A stretch of 64,000 bases of DNA from Amarolinea sp964580725 (GTDB lineage Bacteria; Chloroflexota; Anaerolineae; SSC4; Amarolineaceae): positions 62,001 through 126,000 of the forward strand of contig CAZOLV010000001.1 in the NCBI GenBank assembly GCA_964580725.1, in the 5' to 3' direction. This document shows, one piece after another, positions 57,844-64,000 of the stretch. The position numbers were made by a program, and so were the translations under genes. Within the stretch, counting starts at the first letter, position 1. Every line of letters starts with the position of its first letter. The notes below the pieces were generated by a model that saw nothing but the letters and a program-made list of their open reading frames with translations, was not told where the DNA came from and ran no database searches.

Positions 57844-58722
57844 TTACTGATGAATGTTGACGAGCGTGCCGACGGATGCCCAGTTGTACAACCACTGCGC
57901 ATCCGAGGTGCGCAGGTTGACGCAGCCGTGGCTCATGGGGTGGCCAAAGTTGCTGTGCCAGTAGGTACCGTGCAGGCCGTATCCTTTGTAGAAATACATC
58001 GTGTAGGGCACGCCCGGCAGGCGATAGCCCGGCCCGGCCATCGTTGTTGAACGGTATTTGACATAAATGCGAAAGCGACCCAGAACCGTCGGTGTGCGCG
58101 GCAGGCCGGTGCTGACCAGCGTACTGAAGACGGGGCGGCTGCCCTCGTAGGCCACCAGGCGTTGGGCGCTGATGTCCACGTCAATCCAGCGGCCGCCGCT
58201 GGCGGGGGGAGGGGTCGTGCCGCCGCCAGTCCCGCCGCCGGTCCCGCCGCCACTGCTGCCGCCTGGAATCGTCAGGCGCTGGCCGACGTAGATCACGTTG
58301 GGGTTGGCGATGTGGTTGGCGCGCATCAGAGCGCTGACCGTGGTGTGGAAGCGGGCAGCAATGGCCGCCAGTGTGTCGCCGCGACGCACGACATAGGAAC
58401 CGGGCGAGGTGGATGCGGGCGGCGTCGAAGATGGCGGTGCGACGGAAGATGCGCCTGGGATGACGAGCCGCTGGCCGATGTAGATGAAGTTAGGATTGCT
58501 GAGACCATTGGCGCGCATCAGGGCCTGGACGGTCGTACCAAAACGCGCCGCAATCCGACCTAGACTGTCTCCGGCGCGCACGACGTAGATTGTCCCGCTT
58601 TGGGCGACGGGGCTTTCCACGACAGTCTGTGCAGGCGAACTGGCCTGGGCTGCGCCGGCGCCGGCGAAGACGCTCAGGCCGATCATCACGACGATCAAGA
58701 TCACGTTCAGGCGATGGTGCAT
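57844..58722 (-). CDS. L,D-transpeptidase (YkuD) with two LysM domains
   Basis: A 292-aa exported cell-wall enzyme. Signal peptide at 1-28. LysM at about 44-90 (IYVVRAGDSLGRIAARFGTTVQALMRANGLSNPNFIYIGQRLVIP) and again at about 108-153. A Gly-rich linker leads to a YkuD domain with HGTYWHSNFGHPMSHGCVNLR, which holds the catalytic Cys. The enzyme forms or exchanges 3-3 cross-links, or attaches proteins to peptidoglycan. AGGAGG is well spaced before ATG 58722. Promoter at 58852-58880. Confidence 0.93.
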   Translation of the reverse strand: MHHRLNVILIVVMIGLSVFAGAGAAQASSPAQTVVESPVAQSGTIYVVRAGDSLGRIAARFGTTVQALMRANGLSNPNFIYIGQRLVIPGASSVAPPSSTPPASTSPGSYVVRRGDTLAAIAARFHTTVSALMRANHIANPNVIYVGQRLTIPGGSSGGGTGGGTGGGTTPPPASGGRWIDVDISAQRLVAYEGSRPVFSTLVSTGLPRTPTVLGRFRIYVKYRSTTMAGPGYRLPGVPYTMYFYKGYGLHGTYWHSNFGHPMSHGCVNLRTSDAQWLYNWASVGTLVNIHQ

Positions 58723-58851
58723 GGTATTCCTCCTGATAGCACGGGTGCACCTGGGGGCGAATTCTCAGGGCTGATCCGAACATAACTGGGGAACCGGTGG
58801 GCGACGGTTCTGCGGAGTCTCTGCCAGTTTGGGGTGTTCTCATCGCATCCA

Positions 58852-58880
58852 AGTATAGCAGAATCTGCGCGACTCGACAA
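58852..58880 (-). promoter_or_regulatory. Predicted promoter of the L,D-transpeptidase gene
   Basis: Minus strand TTGTCG (58880-58875), 17-nt spacer, TATACT (58857-58852). Confidence 0.55.
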
Positions 58881-59005
58881 CCGCGCAGCCCTGGCCGCAT
58901 CACCGCCCCCCTGCCCCCCAATATGGGGGGATCGGGGGGCGTCGCAGCGTCTCTTTTTTTGACAGGATTGGCAGGATGGCAATCGGGGTCGGGGGTGTCT
59001 TCGCT

Positions 59006-59046
59006 GGCTGAGCTTGTCGAAGCTGAGCTTGTCGAAGCTGAGCTTG
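59006..59046. repeat. Short direct repeat, dispersed family
   Basis: CTGAGCTTGTCGAAG occurs 2.5 times with a 15-bp period. Its complement (CTTCGACA-GCTCAG) matches the CTTCGACAGGCTCAGCC element that opens each unit of the repeat at 23727-23897. Confidence 0.85.
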
Positions 59047-59061
59047 CGGGGCCGCTTGAGG

Positions 59062-59091
59062 TTGGCATTGCTTTTTGCTTCATGGTATAAT
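59062..59091 (+). promoter_or_regulatory. Predicted promoter of the response regulator-cyclase/ccm operon
   Basis: TTGGCA (59062-59067), 18-nt spacer, TATAAT (59086-59091). Leader about 100 nt. Confidence 0.55.
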
Positions 59092-59198
59092 CTGCCCCAG
59101 GGCATCGAGGAAATCGCTCAACGAAACGACGCCAGCGCCGGCTGCCATCCGGCGCTACACGCCAGCGACACTCAGAGCAAACAACGTAGAAAGCGCCG

Positions 59199-60272
59199 AT
59201 GGACAATCACAATCGCCATATTCTCCTGGTGGATGACGAACCGGAGACACTGCGCCTGCTGCGCAAGGTGGTGCAGGCCGAGGGCTATACCGTCGAAGAG
59301 GCAGGCGATGGCGTGCAGGCGTTGGCAATCTATCGGCAACGAATCCCTGACCTGATTCTGCTAGACATCATCATGCCGCGCTTGGATGGCCTGTCAGTGC
59401 TGCGTGAGGTGCGTACCAACAACACTGTCACCGGCATCATCATGGTGAGCGCCCTGACCTCCGAAAAACTGACCCTGGAGGCGATGCAGGCTGGCGCCGA
59501 TGACTACGTGAACAAACCTTTTCCGCTCAAGGATTTGCGCACACGCATCAGTCAGGTCATCGAAAAGGTGCGCCTGCGTCAGGAGAACGAAGAACTGCGC
59601 CGCCGCCTGGACGAAGCCAACGCTCGCATCAGGACGCTTTTCGAGCAATACACGCCGGCTGCCATCGCCGAACAGCTCATGTCGCAGACCGACCTGCCAC
59701 AGCTGGGCGGCGAAATCCAGGAAATTACCGTGCTCTTCGTTGATATTCGTGGCTTCACCCCGCTGGCCGAAACGCTCGACCCACGCGAATTGGTGCACAT
59801 TCTCAACACCTACCTGGCGGTCGCCGCCGATGCCATGCTCAAGAACGGCGGCACGGTTGACAAGTTCATGGGCGACTCGGCCATGGCCCTCTTCAACACG
59901 CCGGCGCCGCAGACCGATCACGTCTTGCGCGGCGTCAGGGCTGCGGCAGAGATTCAACAGGGCCAGCGCCGCCTGGGAACGAACCCGATCTACGACGGCC
60001 TGAGTTTCGGCATCGGCCTGCACACCGGCAAAGCGTTGGTGGGTAACATCGGTACGGCGCAGTTGATGAATTTCACCGCCATTGGCGATTGCGTCAACGT
60101 GGCGCAGCGACTGCAAGGCATGTCGCACGGCGGGCAAATCCTGCTCAGTCAGGACTCCTACCTGCGTGTACGCGACGCCGTGGAGGCGCGCAGCCTGGGC
60201 GAAACGCGTGTACGTGGTCGCAGCGAACCTCTGACTGTGTACGAATTCGTCGCTTTCAAGGATGGACAATGA
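59199..60272 (+). CDS. Response regulator with class III adenylate/guanylate cyclase output domain
   Basis: A 357-aa two-domain signalling protein. Residues about 8-125 are a receiver domain: acidic pair in LLVDDEPE, phosphoacceptor Asp in LILLDIIMPRLDG, Thr/Ser in VSALTSE and Lys in NKPF. A coiled-coil linker (RLRQENEELRRRLDEA) leads to a cyclase domain at about 175-350. It has metal-binding Asp residues (LFVDIRGF, KFMGDSAM), base-specifying Lys in VDKFMGD and Asp in TAIGDCVNVAQRL, and the transition-state Asn and Arg in the last motif. All key residues are present, so an active, probably adenylate, cyclase. No histidine kinase is adjacent. Its TGA overlaps the ccmH ATG. Confidence 0.93.
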   Translation: MDNHNRHILLVDDEPETLRLLRKVVQAEGYTVEEAGDGVQALAIYRQRIPDLILLDIIMPRLDGLSVLREVRTNNTVTGIIMVSALTSEKLTLEAMQAGADDYVNKPFPLKDLRTRISQVIEKVRLRQENEELRRRLDEANARIRTLFEQYTPAAIAEQLMSQTDLPQLGGEIQEITVLFVDIRGFTPLAETLDPRELVHILNTYLAVAADAMLKNGGTVDKFMGDSAMALFNTPAPQTDHVLRGVRAAAEIQQGQRRLGTNPIYDGLSFGIGLHTGKALVGNIGTAQLMNFTAIGDCVNVAQRLQGMSHGGQILLSQDSYLRVRDAVEARSLGETRVRGRSEPLTVYEFVAFKDGQ

Positions 60273-60799
60273 ATCGTCTTCACGCAAGAACGAGACCCCC
60301 TGCGGCCCCGCTGCGGGCCAGCTTGAAATCACTGCGTTGGGCACTGCCGCTGATCCTACTGGCGCTGTGCGCAGTCAGCGGACTGGCGCAGCAGCCGGTT
60401 ACGCCCGAAGAGATCAACACCGTCGCCAAAGAGCTGTGGTGCCCCTTGTGCAACGGCGTGCGCCTGGACAACTGCGAACTGAAGGCGTGCGAGCAGATGC
60501 GTGAGGTCATCGCCGAGAAACTGGCGGCGGGCGCGACCACAGAGGAGATCAAAGCCTATTTCGTCGCCCAGTACGGCCCGCAGGCATTGGGCGAACCGCC
60601 TCGCCAGGGTTTCAATTGGCTGGCCTGGATCGTCCCTTTCGCCGCTTTGATCCTGGCGAGCGCCTGGCTCTTCACCGTGCTACGCGGCTGGACGCAGCGG
60701 CCGGCTCCGGTCGCCGCAGGCGCGGCCGCTTCCCACCTGTCCGATCTGTCCGCCGAGCAACTGGCGCGCCTGCAAGAGGAGTTGAAAAACATTGACTGA
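60269..60799 (+). CDS. ccmH: Cytochrome c biogenesis protein CcmH (CcmH/CycL/NrfF family)
   Basis: A 176-aa membrane-anchored thiol protein. An N-terminal hydrophobic signal-anchor (WALPLILLALCAVSGLA) is followed by an external CcmH-type domain with the redox pair WCPLCNG. An unusual second pair follows (NCELKAC). A C-terminal helix (WLAWIVPFAALILASAWLFTVL) is next. CcmH helps keep the apocytochrome c CXXCH reduced for heme ligation. ATG 60269 overlaps the cyclase stop as ATGA, so translation is coupled. ccmG overlaps the end. Confidence 0.9.
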   Translation: MNRLHARTRPPAAPLRASLKSLRWALPLILLALCAVSGLAQQPVTPEEINTVAKELWCPLCNGVRLDNCELKACEQMREVIAEKLAAGATTEEIKAYFVAQYGPQALGEPPRQGFNWLAWIVPFAALILASAWLFTVLRGWTQRPAPVAAGAAASHLSDLSAEQLARLQEELKNID

Positions 60800-61397
60800 G
60801 CCATCGTCCGCTTCTTCCCCTTCTGCAGCCGCCAAGCAAAAGCCGGCGGCGGCCGGCCAGGGTGTACGCTGGACGGCGCTGGCCATCGCCCTGTTGTTCG
60901 TCGCCTTCTTTGCCTACGCCCTGATCGCCAAACGTGAAGCGCCGCGTCCCTCCGGCGCCCCGGCGCCCGATTTCACGCTGACCCTGTTCCCCGGCTATCA
61001 GGGCGGCTTTGGCGATTCGATTACGCTCTCCGCCCTGCAGGGCAAGGTCGTCGTTCTCAACTTCTGGGCCAGTTGGTGCGACCCGTGCAAAGAAGAAGCC
61101 GCGGCCTTGCAGCAGGCCTCGCTCGATTACGCCGATCGCCAGGTCATCTTCATCGGCGCCGACTACCTCGATCAGGAACCGGCCGCCATGCGCTACCTGC
61201 GCGACTTCAAGATCACCTATCCCAACGGCCCCGATCTGGCCAGCCAGATCGCCCGGCGCTATCGCATTCAGGGCGTCCCCGAAACCTTCTTCATCAGGGC
61301 CGACGGCGTGGTGGATTGGTTCAAGATCGGCCCTCTGTCAGATTCAGAACTGCGCGCCTGTTTGGATCGCCTGACCACGGGCGGCAGTTGTCGCTGA
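60792..61397 (+). CDS. ccmG: CcmG/TlpA-like thiol:disulfide oxidoreductase
   Basis: A 201-aa membrane-anchored thioredoxin-fold protein. A Ser/Ala-rich N-terminus and one helix (ALAIALLFVAFFAYALIA) precede the TlpA-type domain with active site FWASWCDPCKEE and the cis-Pro loop GVPETFFI. It reduces CcmH or apocytochrome c outside the membrane. The TTG start overlaps the ccmH stop by 8 nt with GAGGAG 10 nt upstream. A GCCGGCGT / ACGCCGGC hairpin at 61420-61443 lies between this gene and ccmF. Confidence 0.9.
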   Translation: MTEPSSASSPSAAAKQKPAAAGQGVRWTALAIALLFVAFFAYALIAKREAPRPSGAPAPDFTLTLFPGYQGGFGDSITLSALQGKVVVLNFWASWCDPCKEEAAALQQASLDYADRQVIFIGADYLDQEPAAMRYLRDFKITYPNGPDLASQIARRYRIQGVPETFFIRADGVVDWFKIGPLSDSELRACLDRLTTGGSCR

Positions 61398-61509
61398 CCC
61401 CGCGACCCGACCTCTGCCTGCCGGCGTAGCGACTCACGCCGGCGTCCTCCAGACGTCTGGGACAACCTTGCAAGCAGGCACGAAGAGATTCAAGGAGAGA
61501 CTATCTATC

Positions 61510-63504
61510 ATGTTGTTCGACCTGGGCTTCCCCATGCTTGCCCTCGCTTTGGTCACGGCGCTCGTGGGCGCCGGGCTTGCCCTGTTGGGCGCCCAACGCA
61601 ACGATGAGAGCCTGGTCATCAGCGCCCGCAATGCGCTTTTCGCCACGGCCGGCCTGATTGCGTTAGCTTCGGTTTTGCTCTGGGTGGCGCTGCTGACCGA
61701 CCAGTTTCAGTTCGAATACGTCGCCAGTCACACCGAGCGCAATCTGCCCGCATTCTATAAGTTTTCGGCGCTTTGGGGCGGTCAGGCCGGCTCACTGCTC
61801 TTCTGGAGCCTGATCCTCTCCGGCTATTCGGCGCTGGCCATGATCGGATTTCGCAACCAGCACCGGCAGTTGATGCCCTACGTCATCGCCGTCTTGCTGG
61901 TCACCAGCGCCTTCTTCCTGATCGTCCTCATCTTTGCCGCCAATCCGTTCAAGAAACTGGGCTTTCTGCCGGCAGATGGCACAGGCCTCAATCCTCTGTT
62001 GCAAAACTACTGGATGGCCATCCACCCCATCGGTCTCTACCTGGGCTATGTCGGCATGTCGGTGCCCTTTGCCTTTGCCGTCGCCGCCCTGGCCACCAGG
62101 CAGTTGGGCAACGCCTGGGTGCGCTCCATCCGCCGCTGGACGCTGACGCCGTGGCTCTTCCTCACCCTCGGCATTCTGATGGGCAGCCAGTGGGCCTACG
62201 TCGAACTGGGGTGGGGTGGCTACTGGGCCTGGGACGCCGTCGAGAACGCCAGCCTGCTGCCCTGGCTCACCGCCACCGCCTTCTTGCACTCGATCATCAT
62301 TCAGGAGCGGCGCGGAATGCTCAAGGTTTGGAACATGCTGCTCATCTTCCTGACCTACGAGCTGGTGCTGATCGGCACCTTCATCACCCGCAGCGGCGTG
62401 ATCGAATCGGTGCACGCCTTTGCGCTCAGCAACGTCGGCCCCATCTTTCTCAGCTTCATCGCAGTGACCATCCTGGGCTTTCTCTGGCTGCTGCTCGACC
62501 GCCTGCCGCTGCTGCGCAGCGACAACGAACTCGATTCCATGCTCAGTCGCGAGTCGGGGTTCTTGTTCAACAACGTGGTGTTCGTGGGGCTTGCCTTCGC
62601 CACCTTCTTCGGCACCACCTTCCCGATGTTTTCCGAGCTGCTGACCGGCTCCAAAATCTCGGTCGCGGCGCCCTGGTTCAACAAGGTCAACGGGCCGATC
62701 TTTGTCGTCCTGTTGATCCTGATGGGCGCCGGCCCGCTGCTCGGTTGGCGGCGCTCCACGGTGCAGACCTTACGCGCCAACTTCCAGTGGCCGCTGCTGG
62801 CCACAGTGTTGGCGCCGGCGCTGCTTTTTGCGCTTGGGGTGAGGCAAGGGCTGGCGCTCGTTGGCCTGGCGCTGTGCACCTTCGTCCTGGCGACCATCGT
62901 ACAAGAGTTTGTGCGCGGCGCCGCCGCCCGGCGGCGCATCACCGGGGAATCATGGCCGCGGGCGCTCTTCAGCCTGACCCAGAAGAACCAGCGCCGCTTT
63001 GGCGGTTACATCGTCCATCTAGGCATTGTCATGATGGCTCTGGGCATCATCGGCAACAGCTACTTCCAGGCCGAGGCGCAGGGCACGCTTCAACGCGGCG
63101 CCAGCCTGACGATTCGGGACTACACCTTGACCTACAACGGCCTGCGTCAGGTGGAGCGGCCGACCCACACCGAAATCCTGGCCCCGCTGCAAGTGACCCG
63201 CAATGGTCGTGATCTTGGCGTCGTGCAACCGCAGAAGAACCTCTACTTCAAGACGCCGGATCAACCGACCAGCGAGGTAGGGCTGCGCATGTCGTTGGCC
63301 GAAGACCTCTACGTCGTTTTGGCCGGCTGGGACGGCAACGGCGAAACCGCCTCGTTCAAGGTCTACGTCAACCCGTTGATGATCTATCTGTGGCTCGGCG
63401 GCCTGGTGTTGACCTTTGGCACGATCATCGCCCTGTGGCCGCATCCGCAAGTTGCCGCGCACACCGCCGCCGCGCCGGCGACTGCACAGCCCAGACGCAC
63501 GTAG
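61510..63504 (+). CDS. ccmF: Heme lyase CcmF
   Basis: A 664-aa polytopic membrane protein with about 14-15 helices. It holds the Trp-rich heme-handling domain (ELGWGGYWAWDAVENASLLPWL), conserved His residues in MAIHPIGLYLGYVG and AFLHSIIIQ, and a large outer domain near the C-terminus (TIRDYTLTYNGLRQVERP...). It ligates heme to apocytochrome c in system I. ATG 61510 has AAGGAGAG 10 nt upstream. Part of the ccmHGF set; CcmE and CcmABC are not in the window. Confidence 0.94.
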   Translation: MLFDLGFPMLALALVTALVGAGLALLGAQRNDESLVISARNALFATAGLIALASVLLWVALLTDQFQFEYVASHTERNLPAFYKFSALWGGQAGSLLFWSLILSGYSALAMIGFRNQHRQLMPYVIAVLLVTSAFFLIVLIFAANPFKKLGFLPADGTGLNPLLQNYWMAIHPIGLYLGYVGMSVPFAFAVAALATRQLGNAWVRSIRRWTLTPWLFLTLGILMGSQWAYVELGWGGYWAWDAVENASLLPWLTATAFLHSIIIQERRGMLKVWNMLLIFLTYELVLIGTFITRSGVIESVHAFALSNVGPIFLSFIAVTILGFLWLLLDRLPLLRSDNELDSMLSRESGFLFNNVVFVGLAFATFFGTTFPMFSELLTGSKISVAAPWFNKVNGPIFVVLLILMGAGPLLGWRRSTVQTLRANFQWPLLATVLAPALLFALGVRQGLALVGLALCTFVLATIVQEFVRGAAARRRITGESWPRALFSLTQKNQRRFGGYIVHLGIVMMALGIIGNSYFQAEAQGTLQRGASLTIRDYTLTYNGLRQVERPTHTEILAPLQVTRNGRDLGVVQPQKNLYFKTPDQPTSEVGLRMSLAEDLYVVLAGWDGNGETASFKVYVNPLMIYLWLGGLVLTFGTIIALWPHPQVAAHTAAAPATAQPRRT

Positions 63505-63513
63505 GAGGCCGCC

Positions 63514-64000
63514 TTGTTGACTGCAATTTTGATGGTGCTCATCGCGGCGGTTGTCATCGCCTTCATTGCCTGGCCGCTGGTGCAGGCAACGCCGAGCCGG
63601 CCGGCGGCCCCCGGCGGCGCCGACCGATTGGCCGAACTGCGCGCCCAGCGCGATGCGACGCTCAAGGCGATCAAGGATTTGGAATTCGATCATCAGACGG
63701 GCAAGGTAGCAGCGGAGGACTATCCGGTCAATGACCGCCGCTTGCGCCTGGCGGCGCTAGAGGCGATTCAGGCGCTCGACGCGTTCCAGGCGCAAGCGAA
63801 AGCACCGCGCCCCCCGGGCGGGCGTCGCCGGGCCGTGCAGGAAGCGGCCCTGGAGACCGAAATCAGCGCTGCTCGTCGCAAGCCTGCCGGCGTTGCCGCC
63901 CGTCTCGATGAAAATCTGGAGAAGGAGATTGCCGCTCAGCGCGGCAGGCAGAAAGAAGCGGGCCGGCGCTTTTGCCGGCAGTGCGGTCAGCCTCTGCGCG
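63514..64000 (+). CDS. CcmI-like / zinc-ribbon membrane-anchored protein, C-terminus cut by window end
   Basis: An N-terminal helix (ILMVLIAAVVIAFIAWPLV) is followed by charged coiled coil with LAELRAQRDATLKAIKDLEFDHQTGKVAAEDY. This resembles the CcmI segment after its first helix. Further on an Arg/Ala-rich region leads to the start of a zinc ribbon (FCRQCGQPLR) at the window edge. TTG 63514 (or 63517) follows AGGAGG. The frame is open to base 64000. Position directly after ccmF supports a cytochrome maturation role. Confidence 0.72.
   Translation, partial: MLTAILMVLIAAVVIAFIAWPLVQATPSRPAAPGGADRLAELRAQRDATLKAIKDLEFDHQTGKVAAEDYPVNDRRLRLAALEAIQALDAFQAQAKAPRPPGGRRRAVQEAALETEISAARRKPAGVAARLDENLEKEIAAQRGRQKEAGRRFCRQCGQPLR

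Larger units (their letters stand above)
58723..59198. other. Divergent intergenic region between L,D-transpeptidase and response regulator-cyclase
   Basis: Holds two divergent promoters, a nested C6/G6 hairpin at 58906-58939 (CCCCCC-TG-CCCCCC-AATAT-GGGGGG-ATC-GGGGGG) and the 15-bp repeat at 59006-59046. No gene is convincing. Confidence 0.6.

Overview
The window looks like a chromosomal segment from an uncultured member of the Chloroflexota (Anaerolineae/Caldilineae-like). This is an inference. It rests on high GC, surface proteins with TPTPT linkers, PLP aminotransferase plus glycosyltransferase operons, system I cytochrome c maturation, a short prolyl-tRNA synthetase without the bacterial editing insertion, and many multidomain envelope proteins. 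Three runs of exactly 100 N (10791-10890, 27316-27415, 49673-49772) each sit in or next to repeats, so this is a scaffold with gaps of unknown size. The 49673 gap is flanked by an identical 55-bp duplication and is probably false. I see no transposase, integrase, phage gene, tRNA, rRNA or CRISPR array.

Layout. 1-3311: start of a lipoprotein, a zinc alcohol dehydrogenase, a secreted membrane-anchored protein, an 11-bp tandem repeat and terminators. 3312-5858: an alpha/beta-hydrolase fused to an acyl-CoA ligase. 5898-10673 (minus strand): sugar aminotransferase, GT2 and GT4 in an overlapping operon, preceded by a RRIGKT-type ATPase. 10923-14153: a predicted receptor with signal peptide, ligand-sensor propeller, Y_Y_Y domain, one membrane helix and a second RRIGKT-type ATPase; a palindromic 28-bp tandem repeat separates the two ATPase genes. 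14468-18848: LysM protein, Gfo/Idh/MocA oxidoreductase and a large membrane glycosyltransferase-like protein that appears to end in an ILEI/FAM3-type domain. 18890-23668: folC, two B12-type radical SAM enzymes and a 68-aa protein. 23949-26665 (minus): proS, a LOG-family protein and a metallophosphoesterase. 26885-31423: a CsoR-type repressor, two thioredoxins behind an octanucleotide repeat, a 729-aa protein related to acyl-ACP reductases, and an SCP2-like protein. 31438-35384 (minus): a polyhydroxyalkanoate cluster (phasin, PhaR, patatin-like hydrolase) plus a clan-A glycosidase lipoprotein. 35699-43082: RNA-modification genes (FtsJ/RlmM-like, tilS, rlmI), isoaspartyl peptidase, an S1-domain protein with a structured leader, and lgt. 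43308-49473: a Ca2+-type P-ATPase, a large surface protein and an AIR-synthase-like protein. 49795-52250 (minus): ECF sigma factor, anti-sigma factor and a bactofilin-like membrane protein. 52457-57777: MEMO and AmmeMemoRadiSam radical SAM, primary sigma factor, dtd, a hypothetical protein and an EamA transporter. 57844-64000: a LysM L,D-transpeptidase, then a response regulator-adenylate cyclase translationally coupled to ccmH-ccmG-ccmF and a CcmI-like gene cut by the window end.

Promoters of TTGACA-16/18-TATAAT type are easy to see and were used to choose starts. In three cases the -10 box is followed by exactly 10 nt and then an ATG, which suggests leaderless transcripts. The strongest candidates for undescribed biology are the propeller-ATPase/ATPase pair, the ILEI-tailed membrane protein, the acyl-ACP-reductase relative lacking the catalytic cysteine, and the shared C-terminal module of PhaR and the phasin.
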